The position numbers were made by a program, and so were the translations under genes. Positions 14,472 to 23,387 of a stretch of DNA of 30,887 bases are shown here, one piece after another. The notes under the pieces were generated by a model. It made no database searches and was not told the origin of the DNA. It saw nothing but the letters and a program-made list of their open reading frames with translations. This DNA comes from Enterobacteriaceae bacterium UBA3516. GTDB lineage: Bacteria > Pseudomonadota > Gammaproteobacteria > Enterobacterales > Enterobacteriaceae. The first letter of the stretch is position 1; each line of letters starts with the position of its first letter. The stretch is from the NCBI GenBank assembly GCA_002377245.1, contig DFPL01000040.1, positions 1 through 30,887 of the forward strand. Reading direction: 5' to 3'.

Positions 14472-16421
14472 ATGGCCAGACAATTCGTTCAAAAGAAAAT
14501 GAGTACCCGCGCGCAAATGTTGTTAACGGGTGCATTGACCATCACGCTCGGGTTTGTGGTGACGATCGGTGTTCTGAGCTGGCAGTCCAGCAATGAACAA
14601 AAAGCGTTGGCCGAAAATTACCTGCAGCAAATCGCCCAGTCAGAGGCGTTAAAAGTCCAACAAGAACTGAACTACGCCCGCGATGTGGCGCATAACCTTG
14701 GGCATAGTCTGATCTCTTTACCGACTGCGGGTGTGACCGATCGCAAAGTCGCCGACAAAATGCTTGAGTACGCTCTGCGCGATAATCCAGAGTATCTCTC
14801 GATGTCGGTGATTTTCGAAGAGAACGCCTTTGACGGCCGCGATGCCGATTTTGCCGATAAACCGGATCAGGCACCGACGGGTCGCTACGCCTTTTTTGTC
14901 GATAAAGATCAATCAGGCAATTTCAACCTTCATCCCTTAACGTCTTTCCTGACGCCGGGCCAGGGTGATTACTATCTGGTGCCGCAAAAGTCGCAGAAAG
15001 ATACGCTGATTGAACCTTACACCTACGCGTACAACGGCGTGCCGACCCTTCTGACCTCTGTTGCCGCCCCCATTGTGAGCAATGGCAAATTGCATGCCGT
15101 GGTGACGTCAGACATTTCGCTTGCCTCGTTGCAAGCGAAGGTCAACCAGATTAAACCCTGGGAAGGCGTAGGTTACGCGATGCTGATCTCCTCCGGCGGA
15201 AAGGTTATCTCCTACCCGGATAAAAATCTCACCAGCAAACCCTACCCAGGCGAAACGCATAACTACAGCACCAGCGTCTTCGAGCAGCCGGATAGCCTGC
15301 TGGGTGAAGATGCTTTAATCACCTGGCAACCCGTGTCTATCGGCAATAGCCCCGACAAATGGTATCTGGGCGTGGTTGCACCGGTCAGCAAGGTGATGGC
15401 CGCGGCGAACCGCCAACTTATGAACGCCATTATTCTGATGGTTATCAGCATCCTGCTGGTGAGCGCCCTGTTAGGTATCGTCTTCAGCCGCAAAGTACTG
15501 AAACCGATTGGCGGTGAGCCGCTTGAAGCAGCGACCATTGCGCTGGCCGTTGCCGATGGCAAACTGGACAACGTCATTGCGGTGAAATCCGGCGACAGCA
15601 AAAGCCTGTTCTATGCCCTGCATACCATGCAGTCGCAATTACGGCAGATTGTCGGTCAAATCAAAGACGCCAGCGATTCTGTCCGTCAGGGTGCGGGGGA
15701 AATTGTCAGCGGTAACATTAACCTCTCTTCACGTACCGAGCAGCAGGCTGCTGCGCTTGAGCAGACAGCCGCCAGCATGGAGCAGTTCAGTGCAACGGTG
15801 AAACACAACGCCAGCAACGCGCACCATGCGACCGAACTCACCGCCAATGCGACGCAAATCGCCAGCCGTGGTGAGGCCCTGGTCAGTCAGGTGGTCAAAA
15901 CCATGTCGCAGATTGATGACAGTTCGAAGAAGATCAGCGACATCACGACCATGATCAATAGCATCGCCTTCCAGACTAACATCCTCGCGCTTAACGCTGC
16001 GGTAGAAGCGGCCCGTGCCGGGGAACAAGGCCGGGGCTTTGCGGTGGTCGCATCCGAAGTGCGTAATCTGGCTCAGCGCAGCGCCAACGCGGTGAAAGAG
16101 ATTGCCGCACTGATTGAAGAGTCCAGCCAGCGCGTTGAGAGCGGTGTACAACTGGTGAATGACGCCGGGAAGACGATGCAGGAGATGACCCAGGCGGTGA
16201 ATTCAGTGCAGACCATCATCAATGAAATTGTCAGTGCGTCTGATGAACAAGCCAAAGGCATCGGCCAGGTGACCATTGCCGTCAATGAGATGGACGGTGT
16301 GACCCAGCAGAACGCCTCACTGGTTCAGGAGATGGCTGCCGCGGCCAGTTCACTTGAAGAACAGGCCCAGCAGCTCGCCCAGAGCGTGGAACAGTTCAGC
16401 CTCGAAGACAGAGCCGCGTAA
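14472..16421 (+). CDS. Methyl-accepting chemotaxis protein with periplasmic Cache domain
   Basis: This is a 649-residue transmembrane chemoreceptor. TM1 covers about residues 17-36, a periplasmic double-Cache-type sensor about 40-310 (DYYLVPQ, PTLLTSVAAPIV, VVTSDISL), TM2 about 317-338, HAMP about 340-395, and a cytoplasmic signalling domain with the conserved tip IAFQTNILALNAAVEAARAG and GRGFAVVASEVRNLAQRS at about 498-537. It lacks the C-terminal NWETF-type pentapeptide, so it cannot tether CheR/CheB. ATG 14472 has AGGAG five bases upstream; the in-frame ATG 14439 has none. The ligand cannot be read from the sequence. E. coli K-12 has no receptor here, so this is an accessory gene between nudJ and mnmA. 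Confidence 0.94.
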   Translation: MARQFVQKKMSTRAQMLLTGALTITLGFVVTIGVLSWQSSNEQKALAENYLQQIAQSEALKVQQELNYARDVAHNLGHSLISLPTAGVTDRKVADKMLEYALRDNPEYLSMSVIFEENAFDGRDADFADKPDQAPTGRYAFFVDKDQSGNFNLHPLTSFLTPGQGDYYLVPQKSQKDTLIEPYTYAYNGVPTLLTSVAAPIVSNGKLHAVVTSDISLASLQAKVNQIKPWEGVGYAMLISSGGKVISYPDKNLTSKPYPGETHNYSTSVFEQPDSLLGEDALITWQPVSIGNSPDKWYLGVVAPVSKVMAAANRQLMNAIILMVISILLVSALLGIVFSRKVLKPIGGEPLEAATIALAVADGKLDNVIAVKSGDSKSLFYALHTMQSQLRQIVGQIKDASDSVRQGAGEIVSGNINLSSRTEQQAAALEQTAASMEQFSATVKHNASNAHHATELTANATQIASRGEALVSQVVKTMSQIDDSSKKISDITTMINSIAFQTNILALNAAVEAARAGEQGRGFAVVASEVRNLAQRSANAVKEIAALIEESSQRVESGVQLVNDAGKTMQEMTQAVNSVQTIINEIVSASDEQAKGIGQVTIAVNEMDGVTQQNASLVQEMAAAASSLEEQAQQLAQSVEQFSLEDRAA

Positions 16422-16431
16422 GGTGAAAGAT

Positions 16432-16462
16432 CGGGAGTCTGCGCGTCGGACTCCCGCTTTTT
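16432..16462 (+). terminator. Terminator of the chemoreceptor gene
   Basis: CGGGAGTC (16432-16439) pairs with GACTCCCG (16449-16456), followed by CTTTTT. Confidence 0.88.
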
Positions 16463-16545
16463 GATGGGGAATCGCCTGGGGGGTGCCTGAGCGACAAGTG
16501 CGTGATAGAATACGCCGCCTTGAAGTTCAATGTCGTGAGTATTCT

Positions 16546-17652
16546 ATGTCTGATAGCCCAAAAAAAGTGATCGTCGGCATGTCCGGCGGTGTCGATTCTT
16601 CCGTTTCTGCCTGGCTGTTGCTGCAACAGGGTTATAAGGTGGAAGGCCTGTTCATGAAGAACTGGGAAGAAGACGATGGCGAGGAATACTGCACCGCTGC
16701 CGCCGATCTTGCCGATGCGCAAGCCGTCTGTGACAAGCTTGGCATTGAGCTGCACACCGTAAACTTTGCGGCAGAATACTGGGACAACGTCTTTGAACTC
16801 TTCCTGGAGGAGTACAAAGCCGGGCGTACGCCGAACCCGGATATTCTGTGCAACAAAGAGATCAAATTTAAAGCCTTCCTCGAATTTGCCGCTGAAGATC
16901 TGGGTGCCGACTTCATTGCGACCGGTCATTACGTGCGCCGTGCCGACGTCGACGGTAAAAGCCAGCTGCTGCGTGGGCTGGACGGTAACAAAGACCAAAG
17001 TTACTTCCTCTATACCCTGAGCTCGGATCAAATCGCACAAAGCCTGTTCCCGGTTGGCGAACTGGAAAAACCCGAAGTGCGTAAGATTGCCGAAGAGCTT
17101 GATCTCATCACCGCCAAGAAAAAAGACTCCACCGGTATCTGCTTTATCGGCGAGCGCAAATTCCGCGAATTCCTGGGCCGCTATCTTCCGGCACAGCCAG
17201 GGAAAATTCTCACCGTTGACGGTGAAGAGATTGGCCAGCATCAGGGGTTGATGTATCACACCCTGGGGCAACGTAAAGGATTAGGCATCGGCGGCACCAA
17301 AGAGGGTTCCGAAGATCCGTGGTACGTCGTCGATAAAGACGTTGAAAAAAATATTCTGATTGTCGCGCAGGGTCATGAGCACCCGCGTCTGATGTCCGTC
17401 GGGCTGATTGCCCAGCAGTTGCACTGGGTTGACCGCGAGCCCCTGGTTGGCACACTGCGTTGTACGGTTAAAACCCGTTATCGTCAGACCGACATTCCGT
17501 GCACCGTGACCGCCCTGGATGCAGACCGTATTGAGGTCCATTTTGATGAGCCGGTCGCCGCAGTCACCCCTGGCCAATCCGCCGTCTTCTACAGCGGCGA
17601 CGTTTGCCTTGGCGGCGGCATTATCGAACAGCGTTTACCGCTGCCGGTTTAA
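16546..17652 (+). CDS. mnmA: tRNA-specific 2-thiouridylase MnmA (TrmU)
   Basis: This 368-residue cytoplasmic enzyme inserts sulfur at C2 of U34 in tRNA-Lys, -Glu and -Gln, taking persulfide sulfur from the IscS-Tus relay. The PP-loop GMSGGVDSS is at residues 11-19. The catalytic cysteines are Cys102 (DILCNKE) and Cys199 (DSTGICF), spaced as in E. coli MnmA, whose length is also 368. ATG 16546 is chosen by homology (MSDSPKKVIVG); an in-frame ATG at 16483 lies in the upstream gap. hflD follows after 33 bases and purB after that, the E. coli operon order. Confidence 0.97.
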   Translation: MSDSPKKVIVGMSGGVDSSVSAWLLLQQGYKVEGLFMKNWEEDDGEEYCTAAADLADAQAVCDKLGIELHTVNFAAEYWDNVFELFLEEYKAGRTPNPDILCNKEIKFKAFLEFAAEDLGADFIATGHYVRRADVDGKSQLLRGLDGNKDQSYFLYTLSSDQIAQSLFPVGELEKPEVRKIAEELDLITAKKKDSTGICFIGERKFREFLGRYLPAQPGKILTVDGEEIGQHQGLMYHTLGQRKGLGIGGTKEGSEDPWYVVDKDVEKNILIVAQGHEHPRLMSVGLIAQQLHWVDREPLVGTLRCTVKTRYRQTDIPCTVTALDADRIEVHFDEPVAAVTPGQSAVFYSGDVCLGGGIIEQRLPLPV

Positions 17653-17685
17653 TCATTCATAAGAGCAGCGAATCAAGGAGCGAGT

Positions 17686-18315
17686 GTGGCTAAGAATTAC
17701 TATGACATCACCCTGGCACTGGCCGGTATTTGCCAGTCAGCCCGTCTGGTGCAGCAACTGGCGCATCAGGGACATTGCGATGCCGATGCACTCCATGTTT
17801 CGCTAAACAGTGTTATCGACCTGAATCCTGATTCTACCCTCAGCGTGTTTGGTGGCAGCGAAGCCAACCTGCGCCTTGGGCTGGAAACGCTGCTCGGTGT
17901 CCTGAATGCCAGCAGCCGTCAGGGACTTAACGCTGAATTGACTCGCTATACGCTCAGCCTGATGGTGCTGGAACGCAAACTCGCCGCTCAAAAGGGCGCG
18001 ATGGGCACACTGGGCGATCGCATTTCAGGGCTGCAACGCCAGCTCGACCATTTTGACCTGCAGTCTGAAACGCTGCTGAGCGCGATGGCCGCCATTTATG
18101 TCGACGTTATTAGCCCGCTGGGACCCCGTATTCAGGTCACCGGCTCGCCTGCCGTCCTGCAAAGCTCGCAGGTTCAGGCCAAGGTCCGCGCCTCCCTGCT
18201 GGCCGGTATTCGTGCCGCAGTATTGTGGCACCAGGTGGGCGGTGGTCGATTGCAGTTAATGTTTTCTCGTAGTCGCCTGACCACTCAGGCCAAGCAAATT
18301 CTTGCTCATTGTTAA
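17686..18315 (+). CDS. hflD: High-frequency lysogenization protein HflD
   Basis: This 209-residue protein is associated with the inner membrane. In E. coli HflD binds phage lambda CII and lowers its activity and stability. The N-terminus AKNYYDITLALAGICQ and the rest match E. coli closely. It starts at GTG with AAGGAG five bases upstream. The C-terminus ends ILAHC, about four residues shorter than the E. coli ending: two extra bases after CAT bring in an early TAA. The former tail sequence (CCGGAG) now serves as the ribosome site of purB, 19 bases on. Confidence 0.96.
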   Translation: MAKNYYDITLALAGICQSARLVQQLAHQGHCDADALHVSLNSVIDLNPDSTLSVFGGSEANLRLGLETLLGVLNASSRQGLNAELTRYTLSLMVLERKLAAQKGAMGTLGDRISGLQRQLDHFDLQSETLLSAMAAIYVDVISPLGPRIQVTGSPAVLQSSQVQAKVRASLLAGIRAAVLWHQVGGGRLQLMFSRSRLTTQAKQILAHC

Positions 18316-18334
18316 CCTCCCGGAGTTCTGAACT

Positions 18335-19705
18335 ATGGAATTATCCTCACTGACCGCCGTTTCCCCTGTCGATGGACGCTACGGCGATAAAGTCAGCGCG
18401 CTGCGCGGGATTTTCAGCGAATTCGGTTTGCTGAAATTTCGCGTACACGTCGAAGTACGCTGGTTACAAAAACTGGCTGCGCATGTAGCGATCAAGGAAG
18501 TTCCTGCTTTTGCCGATCACGCAAACGGTTACCTTGATAAAATCGTCGCTGATTTTAACGAACAAGACGCCGCGCGCATCAAAACGATCGAGCGCACCAC
18601 CAATCATGACGTGAAAGCGGTGGAGTATTTTCTGAAAGAGAAAGTGGCGGATGTGGCGGAATTACATGCCGTCTCGGAATTTATCCACTTCGCCTGCACC
18701 TCAGAAGATATCAATAACCTTTCTCACGCATTGATGCTGAAAACCGCCCGTGATGAAGTGATTCTGCCGTACTGGCGTCAGCTGATTGACGCGGTGAAAG
18801 ACCTCGCCGTTCAGTACCGCGATATCCCTCTGCTCTCCCGCACCCACGGCCAGCCGGCTACGCCGTCGACCATGGGTAAAGAGATGGCGAACGTCGCCTA
18901 CCGTATGGAGCGTCAGTATCGCCAACTGAACCAGGTTGAAATTCTCGGTAAAATCAACGGTGCGGTGGGTAACTATAACGCCCACATCGCCGCCTACCCG
19001 GAAGTGGACTGGCATCAGTTCAGCGAAGAGTTTGTGACCTCGCTGGGTATTCAGTGGAACCCCTACACCACTCAGATTGAACCGCACGACTATATCGCAG
19101 AGCTGTTTGACTGCATGGCGCGCTTTAACACCATCCTGATCGATTTTGACCGCGATGTGTGGGGCTACGTTGCTCTGAACCATTTCAAACAGAAGACCAT
19201 TGCTGGCGAAATCGGCTCTTCCACTATGCCGCACAAAGTAAACCCGATTGACTTCGAGAACTCTGAAGGCAACCTGGGTCTGTCTAATGCGGTGTTGCAG
19301 CACCTGGCGAGCAAGCTGCCGGTCTCCCGCTGGCAGCGCGACCTGACTGACTCCACCGTCCTGCGTAACCTGGGTGTCGGTGTGGGCTATGCGCTGATTG
19401 CCTATCAGTCCACGTTGAAAGGCGTGAGCAAACTGGAAGTGAACCGCGATCGTCTGCTGGACGAACTGGACAACAACTGGGAAGTGCTGGCTGAACCTAT
19501 CCAGACCGTCATGCGCCGTTATGGCATTGAAAAGCCGTACGAGAAACTCAAAGAGTTAACCCGCGGCAAGCGCGTGGACGCTGAAGGGATGAAGCAGTTC
19601 ATTGACAGTCTGGCCCTGCCGGAAGAGGAAAAAGTCCGCCTGAAAGCGATGACGCCCGCCAACTATATTGGCCGCGCCATCACCATGGTTGATGAATTGA
19701 AGTAA
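18335..19705 (+). CDS. purB: Adenylosuccinate lyase
   Basis: This 456-residue cytoplasmic enzyme carries out two steps of purine synthesis, SAICAR to AICAR and adenylosuccinate to AMP, each releasing fumarate. The catalytic His171 is in RTHGQPATP. The fumarase/aspartase-superfamily signature GSSTMPHKVNP spans residues 294-304 with Ser295. Length and sequence equal E. coli PurB. CGGAG precedes the ATG. It follows hflD closely and is last before a strong terminator. Regulation by PurR is visible inside the gene. Confidence 0.98.
   Translation: MELSSLTAVSPVDGRYGDKVSALRGIFSEFGLLKFRVHVEVRWLQKLAAHVAIKEVPAFADHANGYLDKIVADFNEQDAARIKTIERTTNHDVKAVEYFLKEKVADVAELHAVSEFIHFACTSEDINNLSHALMLKTARDEVILPYWRQLIDAVKDLAVQYRDIPLLSRTHGQPATPSTMGKEMANVAYRMERQYRQLNQVEILGKINGAVGNYNAHIAAYPEVDWHQFSEEFVTSLGIQWNPYTTQIEPHDYIAELFDCMARFNTILIDFDRDVWGYVALNHFKQKTIAGEIGSSTMPHKVNPIDFENSEGNLGLSNAVLQHLASKLPVSRWQRDLTDSTVLRNLGVGVGYALIAYQSTLKGVSKLEVNRDRLLDELDNNWEVLAEPIQTVMRRYGIEKPYEKLKELTRGKRVDAEGMKQFIDSLALPEEEKVRLKAMTPANYIGRAITMVDELK
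18519..18534. promoter_or_regulatory. purB: PurR operator inside purB (roadblock site)
   Basis: ACGCAAACGGTTACCT fits the PurR box (ACGCAAACGTTTNCNT) well. It covers codons 62-67 of purB (His-Ala-Asn-Gly-Tyr-Leu), exactly where the E. coli PurR operator blocks elongating RNA polymerase. Confidence 0.85.
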
Positions 19706-19720
19706 CCCTTTCTGCTTTTA

Positions 19721-19752
19721 CCCTCTTTTCGCCCGAAAAGAGGGTTTCATTT
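19721..19752 (+). terminator. purB: purB terminator
   Basis: CCCTCTTTTCG (19721-19731) pairs with CGAAAAGAGGG (19734-19744), followed by TTTCATTT. It separates purB from phoPQ. Confidence 0.9.
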
Positions 19753-19757
19753 CCCCC

Positions 19758-19792
19758 GGTTTAATAAATGTTTATCCCTGACGCAAGACAAT
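19758..19792 (+). promoter_or_regulatory. phoP: PhoP box and autoregulated phoP promoter
   Basis: The direct repeat GGTTTA-ATAAA-TGTTTA (19758-19774) matches the PhoP box (T/G)GTTTA-N5-(T/G)GTTTA. Twelve bases later GACAAT (19787-19792) sits at the -10 position, the class I geometry. This supports positive autoregulation under low Mg2+ or cationic-peptide stress. Confidence 0.87.
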
Positions 19793-19838
19793 CAGCGTTA
19801 CACTCAATGTATCGAAAAATGTCAGGAGAATTCATACG

Positions 19839-20513
19839 ATGCGCGTACTCGTTGTGGAGGACAATGCTCTCTTACGTCACCATTTAAAAGTCCAGTTACA
19901 GGATCTGGGCCATCAGGTGGATGCGGCGGAAGATGCAAAGGAAGCCGATTATTTTCTCAATGAACACCTGCCCGATATTGCCCTGGTCGATCTCGGTCTG
20001 CCGGATGAAGACGGACTCTCGCTTATTCGCCGCTGGCGTAATCATGACGTCTCTCTGCCCGTGCTGGTGCTGACGGCCCGTGAGGGGTGGCAGGATAAAG
20101 TTGAAGTCCTGAGCGCCGGCGCCGATGACTATGGGACGAAACCTTTTCATATCGAAGAAGTTGTTGCCCGAATGCAGGCGCTGATGCGCCGTAACAGCGG
20201 CCTGGCTTCTCAGGTCATCTCCATGCCCCCCTTCCAGGTTGATCTCTCCCGTCGTGAGATGTCGATTAACGACGAAGCGGTGAAGCTGACTGCCTTTGAA
20301 TACACCATTATGGAAACGCTTATCCGTAATAACGGTAAAGTGGTGAGCAAAGATTCGCTGATGCTCCAGCTCTATCCCGACGCTGAACTGCGTGAAAGCC
20401 ACACCATCGATGTGCTGATGGGTCGTTTGCGTAAAAAAATCCAGGCGCAATACCCGAGTGAAGTGATCACCACCGTGCGTGGGCAGGGCTATCTGTTCGA
20501 ATTGCCAAAATGA
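19839..20513 (+). CDS. phoP: Response regulator PhoP
   Basis: This is a 224-residue OmpR-type regulator. In the receiver domain (1-118) the phospho-acceptor is Asp51 (IALVDLGLP), with Glu7-Asp8, Thr79 and Lys101. The C-terminal winged helix (about 125-222) includes LTAFEYTIMETL and VRGQGYLF. It drives Mg2+ transport, lipid A modification and virulence-type genes. At residue 99 the loop reads GADDYGTKPF, where other enteric PhoP proteins have valine; codon GGG versus GTG is a single-base difference. AGGAG precedes the ATG. phoQ overlaps by four bases (ATGA). Confidence 0.98.
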   Translation: MRVLVVEDNALLRHHLKVQLQDLGHQVDAAEDAKEADYFLNEHLPDIALVDLGLPDEDGLSLIRRWRNHDVSLPVLVLTAREGWQDKVEVLSAGADDYGTKPFHIEEVVARMQALMRRNSGLASQVISMPPFQVDLSRREMSINDEAVKLTAFEYTIMETLIRNNGKVVSKDSLMLQLYPDAELRESHTIDVLMGRLRKKIQAQYPSEVITTVRGQGYLFELPK

Positions 20514-21982
20514 GAAAAACGAAGCGTTTTCTGCGCCATTTTTTCCCCCTCTCATTGCGCGTTCGCTTTCTGCTGGCAACGGCTGCGGTGGTGCTGGTGC
20601 TCTCCCTGGCTTACGGTATGGTTGCGCTGGTGGGCTATAGCGTCAGCTTCGACAAAACCACGTTCAGGCTGCTGCGCGGTGAAAGCAATCTCTTCTATAC
20701 CCTGGCAAAGTGGGACAACAATAAACTTAGCGTCGATCTGCCGGAAAATCTGGATCTGCAAAGCCCGACCATTGCCCTCATTTACGATAAAGACGGCAAC
20801 TTGCTCTGGGCGCAACGCGATGTGCCCTGGCTGGCGAAACGGGTTGATCCCTCGTGGCTGAAAGCGGACGGTTTCCAGGAGATCGAGGCGGATGTCGATG
20901 ACTCCAGCACACTGGTGCATAACGATGAATCGGTCAGGGAAAAATTTAACGCCATTCGTGAAGATGACGACAACTCTGAAATGACCCACTCGGTGGCGGT
21001 CAACCTCTACCCTGCCACCGCACGGATGCCGCAGTTAACCATCGTCGTGATTGATACCATCCCCATCGAACTGAAGCGTTCCTGGATGGTGTGGAGCTGG
21101 TTTATCTACGTCCTGGCTGCCAACCTGCTGCTGGTTATCCCGCTTCTCTGGCTGGCGGCGCGCTGGAGCCTGCGCCCCATAGAAGCGCTGGCAAAAGAGG
21201 TGCGCGAACTCGAAGAGCACCACCGCGAGAATCTCAATCCGGCGACGACCCGTGAGTTAACAAGCCTGGTACGAAACCTCAATCGCCTGCTGAAAAGCGA
21301 GCGCGAACGCTATGATAAATACCGCACCACGTTGACTGACCTCACCCACAGCCTGAAAACGCCGTTGGCAGTCTTACAGAGTACGTTACGTTCTTTGCGC
21401 AGTGAGAAACTGAGCGTCAGTGACGCCGAACCGGTGATGCTGGAGCAGATTAGCCGTATCTCGCAGCAAATTGGTTACTATCTCCATCGGGCCAGCATGC
21501 GCGGCAGCAGCGGGCTGCTTAGCCGGGAATTGCACCCCGTCGCCCCGCTGTTGGACAGCCTGACGTCGGCGCTGAATAAGGTTTATCAGCGCAAAGGGGT
21601 TGATATCAGCCTTGATATCTCGCCTGAAATCAGTTTTGTTGGCGAGAAGAACGATTTTATGGAAGTGGTGGGCAACCTGCTCGATAACGCCTGTAAATAC
21701 TGCCTGGAGTTTGTTGAAGTCTCGGCCCGGCAGACGGAAGACACGCTGCACATTATTATTGAAGATGATGGCCCCGGCATTCCGCATAGTCTGCGCGAAG
21801 CGGTTTTCGACCGCGGTCAACGCGCCGATACCCTGCGCCCGGGTCAGGGCGTTGGGTTGACCGTCGCCCGGGAAATTGTCGAGCAGTACGAAGGGCAAAT
21901 CATCACGCTTGAAAGTTTGCTTGGCGGGGCGAAGATGGAAGCCGTGTTTGGCCGCCAGCAGTCTCTGAACGGTGATAATTAA
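20510..21982 (+). CDS. phoQ: Sensor histidine kinase PhoQ
   Basis: This 490-residue inner-membrane kinase/phosphatase for PhoP senses low Mg2+, acid and cationic peptides. TM1 covers about residues 18-42, the periplasmic PDC sensor 43-192, TM2 193-215, and HAMP 216-266. The phospho-accepting His280 is in DLTHSLKTPL. ATP-binding boxes are DNACKYC (N), DDGPGIP (G1) and GQGVGL (G2). The metal-binding acidic patch reads EDDDNSE (151-157), one acid fewer than the EDDDDAE of E. coli. The N-terminus MRKTKRFLRHFFPLSLRVRF is three residues longer than in E. coli. Confidence 0.98.
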   Translation: MRKTKRFLRHFFPLSLRVRFLLATAAVVLVLSLAYGMVALVGYSVSFDKTTFRLLRGESNLFYTLAKWDNNKLSVDLPENLDLQSPTIALIYDKDGNLLWAQRDVPWLAKRVDPSWLKADGFQEIEADVDDSSTLVHNDESVREKFNAIREDDDNSEMTHSVAVNLYPATARMPQLTIVVIDTIPIELKRSWMVWSWFIYVLAANLLLVIPLLWLAARWSLRPIEALAKEVRELEEHHRENLNPATTRELTSLVRNLNRLLKSERERYDKYRTTLTDLTHSLKTPLAVLQSTLRSLRSEKLSVSDAEPVMLEQISRISQQIGYYLHRASMRGSSGLLSRELHPVAPLLDSLTSALNKVYQRKGVDISLDISPEISFVGEKNDFMEVVGNLLDNACKYCLEFVEVSARQTEDTLHIIIEDDGPGIPHSLREAVFDRGQRADTLRPGQGVGLTVAREIVEQYEGQIITLESLLGGAKMEAVFGRQQSLNGDN

Positions 21983-22071
21983 GGCATTCAGTTAAAATTA
22001 GGTTACGTAGCGCACGCAGGCTGTTATGCATCCGTTATACTCCGACTCAAACAAACGTTTGGGGAACAAAC

Positions 22072-23193
22072 ATGGACTATCACGTTAATCTTAACTGGCC
22101 GGACTTTATCGAACGCTACTGGCAGAAACGCCCGGTACTGCTCAAACGCGGCTTTACGCAATTTATCGATCCCATTTCCCCTGACGAACTGGCCGGGCTG
22201 GCCATGGAAGATGAAGTGGACAGCCGCCTGGTCAGCCATCTCGATGGCAAATGGCAGGTGGGTCACGGTCCGTTTGAAAGCTACGATCATTTAGGTGAAA
22301 GCAACTGGTCGCTGTTGGTGCAGGCGGTGAACCACTGGCATGAACCTACCGCGGCGCTGATGCGCCCTTTCCGCGCTCTGCCCGACTGGCGCACCGATGA
22401 TCTGATGATCTCCTTCTCGGTGCCGGGCGGCGGTGTCGGTCCGCATCTCGATCAGTATGATGTGTTTATCATTCAGGGCACCGGTCGCCGTCGCTGGCGT
22501 GTGGGCGAAAAGACGCCCATGAAACAGCACTGCCCGCATCCGGATCTGCTGCAGGTTGATCCTTTTGAGGCCATCATCGATGAAGAGATGGAACCCGGCG
22601 ATATTCTCTACATTCCGCCAGGATTCCCGCATGAAGGCTACTCGCTGGAGAACTCAATGAATTACTCGGTGGGCTACCGCGCGCCAAGCGGCCGGGAGCT
22701 GATCAGTGGTTTTGCCGATTATGTTCTGCAGCGCGAATTGGGCAGCTTGCGCTACACCGATCCGACGCTCTCGCCCCGTGAGCACCCTGCCGATGTCCTG
22801 CCGGAAGAGCTGGACGGCCTGCGTCAGATGATGCTGGATCTGATTAATCAGCCTGAGCATTTCAATGAGTGGATCGGCGAGTTTATTACCCAGACGCGGC
22901 ATGAGCTGGACATCACCCCGCCGGAACCGCCCTATCAACCCGATGAAATTTATGATGCCCTCAAACAAGGGGATAAGCTGGTTCGCTTAGGTGGGCTGCG
23001 CGTGTTGCGCATCGGGGGGGAGGTGTTTGTTAACGGTGAACGCATTCACTCACCGCACCGCCCGGCGCTTGACGCACTGGCGAACCATATCGTGTTAAAC
23101 GATGAGGCTTTGGGTGAAGCGCTGGAAGATCCCTCCTTCCTCGCGATGCTCGCGGCGCTGGTAAACAGCGGTTACTGGTTCTTCGAGGATTAA
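22072..23193 (+). CDS. roxA: 50S ribosomal protein L16 3-hydroxylase RoxA (YcfD)
   Basis: This is a 373-residue JmjC-fold Fe(II)/2-oxoglutarate oxygenase that hydroxylates an arginine in ribosomal protein L16. The iron ligands are His125 and Asp127 (GPHLDQYD) and His187 (GFPHEGY). The C-terminal winged-helix region ends NSGYWFFED, as in E. coli YcfD. Length is the same as the E. coli protein. GGGGAA precedes the ATG. A TATACT box at 22036-22041 may be its -10, though no good -35 is seen. It lies 89 bases after phoQ. Confidence 0.97.
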   Translation: MDYHVNLNWPDFIERYWQKRPVLLKRGFTQFIDPISPDELAGLAMEDEVDSRLVSHLDGKWQVGHGPFESYDHLGESNWSLLVQAVNHWHEPTAALMRPFRALPDWRTDDLMISFSVPGGGVGPHLDQYDVFIIQGTGRRRWRVGEKTPMKQHCPHPDLLQVDPFEAIIDEEMEPGDILYIPPGFPHEGYSLENSMNYSVGYRAPSGRELISGFADYVLQRELGSLRYTDPTLSPREHPADVLPEELDGLRQMMLDLINQPEHFNEWIGEFITQTRHELDITPPEPPYQPDEIYDALKQGDKLVRLGGLRVLRIGGEVFVNGERIHSPHRPALDALANHIVLNDEALGEALEDPSFLAMLAALVNSGYWFFED

Positions 23194-23202
23194 TTGTCTG
23201 TT

Positions 23203-23384
23203 GCCGGATGGCGCTTCGCTTATCCGGCCTACAAAGTCAAAGGCACGCTGTAGGCCGGATAAAACGTTGACGTCCTGCCTACAAAGTCAAAGGCACCCTG
23301 TAGGCCAGATTAGACGTTGACATCCGGCCTACAAAATCAAAGGCCCTCTGTAGGCCGGATAAGACGTTGACGTCGCCATCCGGC
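23203..23384. repeat. REP/BIME cluster, left of the RAYT gene
   Basis: A classic REP palindrome (GCCGGAT...ATCCGGC, 23203-23228) is followed by a tandem array in which GCTGTAGGCCGGAT-type units recur exactly every 50 bases (TAGGCC at 23251, 23301, 23351). It ends in CGTCGCCATCCGGC at 23384. Units differ by a few bases. It fills nearly all of the gap between roxA and the transposase gene. Confidence 0.93.
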
Positions 23385-23387
23385 ATT

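Noticed and set aside
22036..22041. TATACT as a firm roxA promoter
   Set aside because: A good -10, but no -35 at a suitable distance, so it is mentioned only in the gene entry.
23203..23384. 50-base tandem repeats, considered as a CRISPR array
   Set aside because: There are no unique spacers between repeats, the units are REP palindromes, and no cas genes are present.
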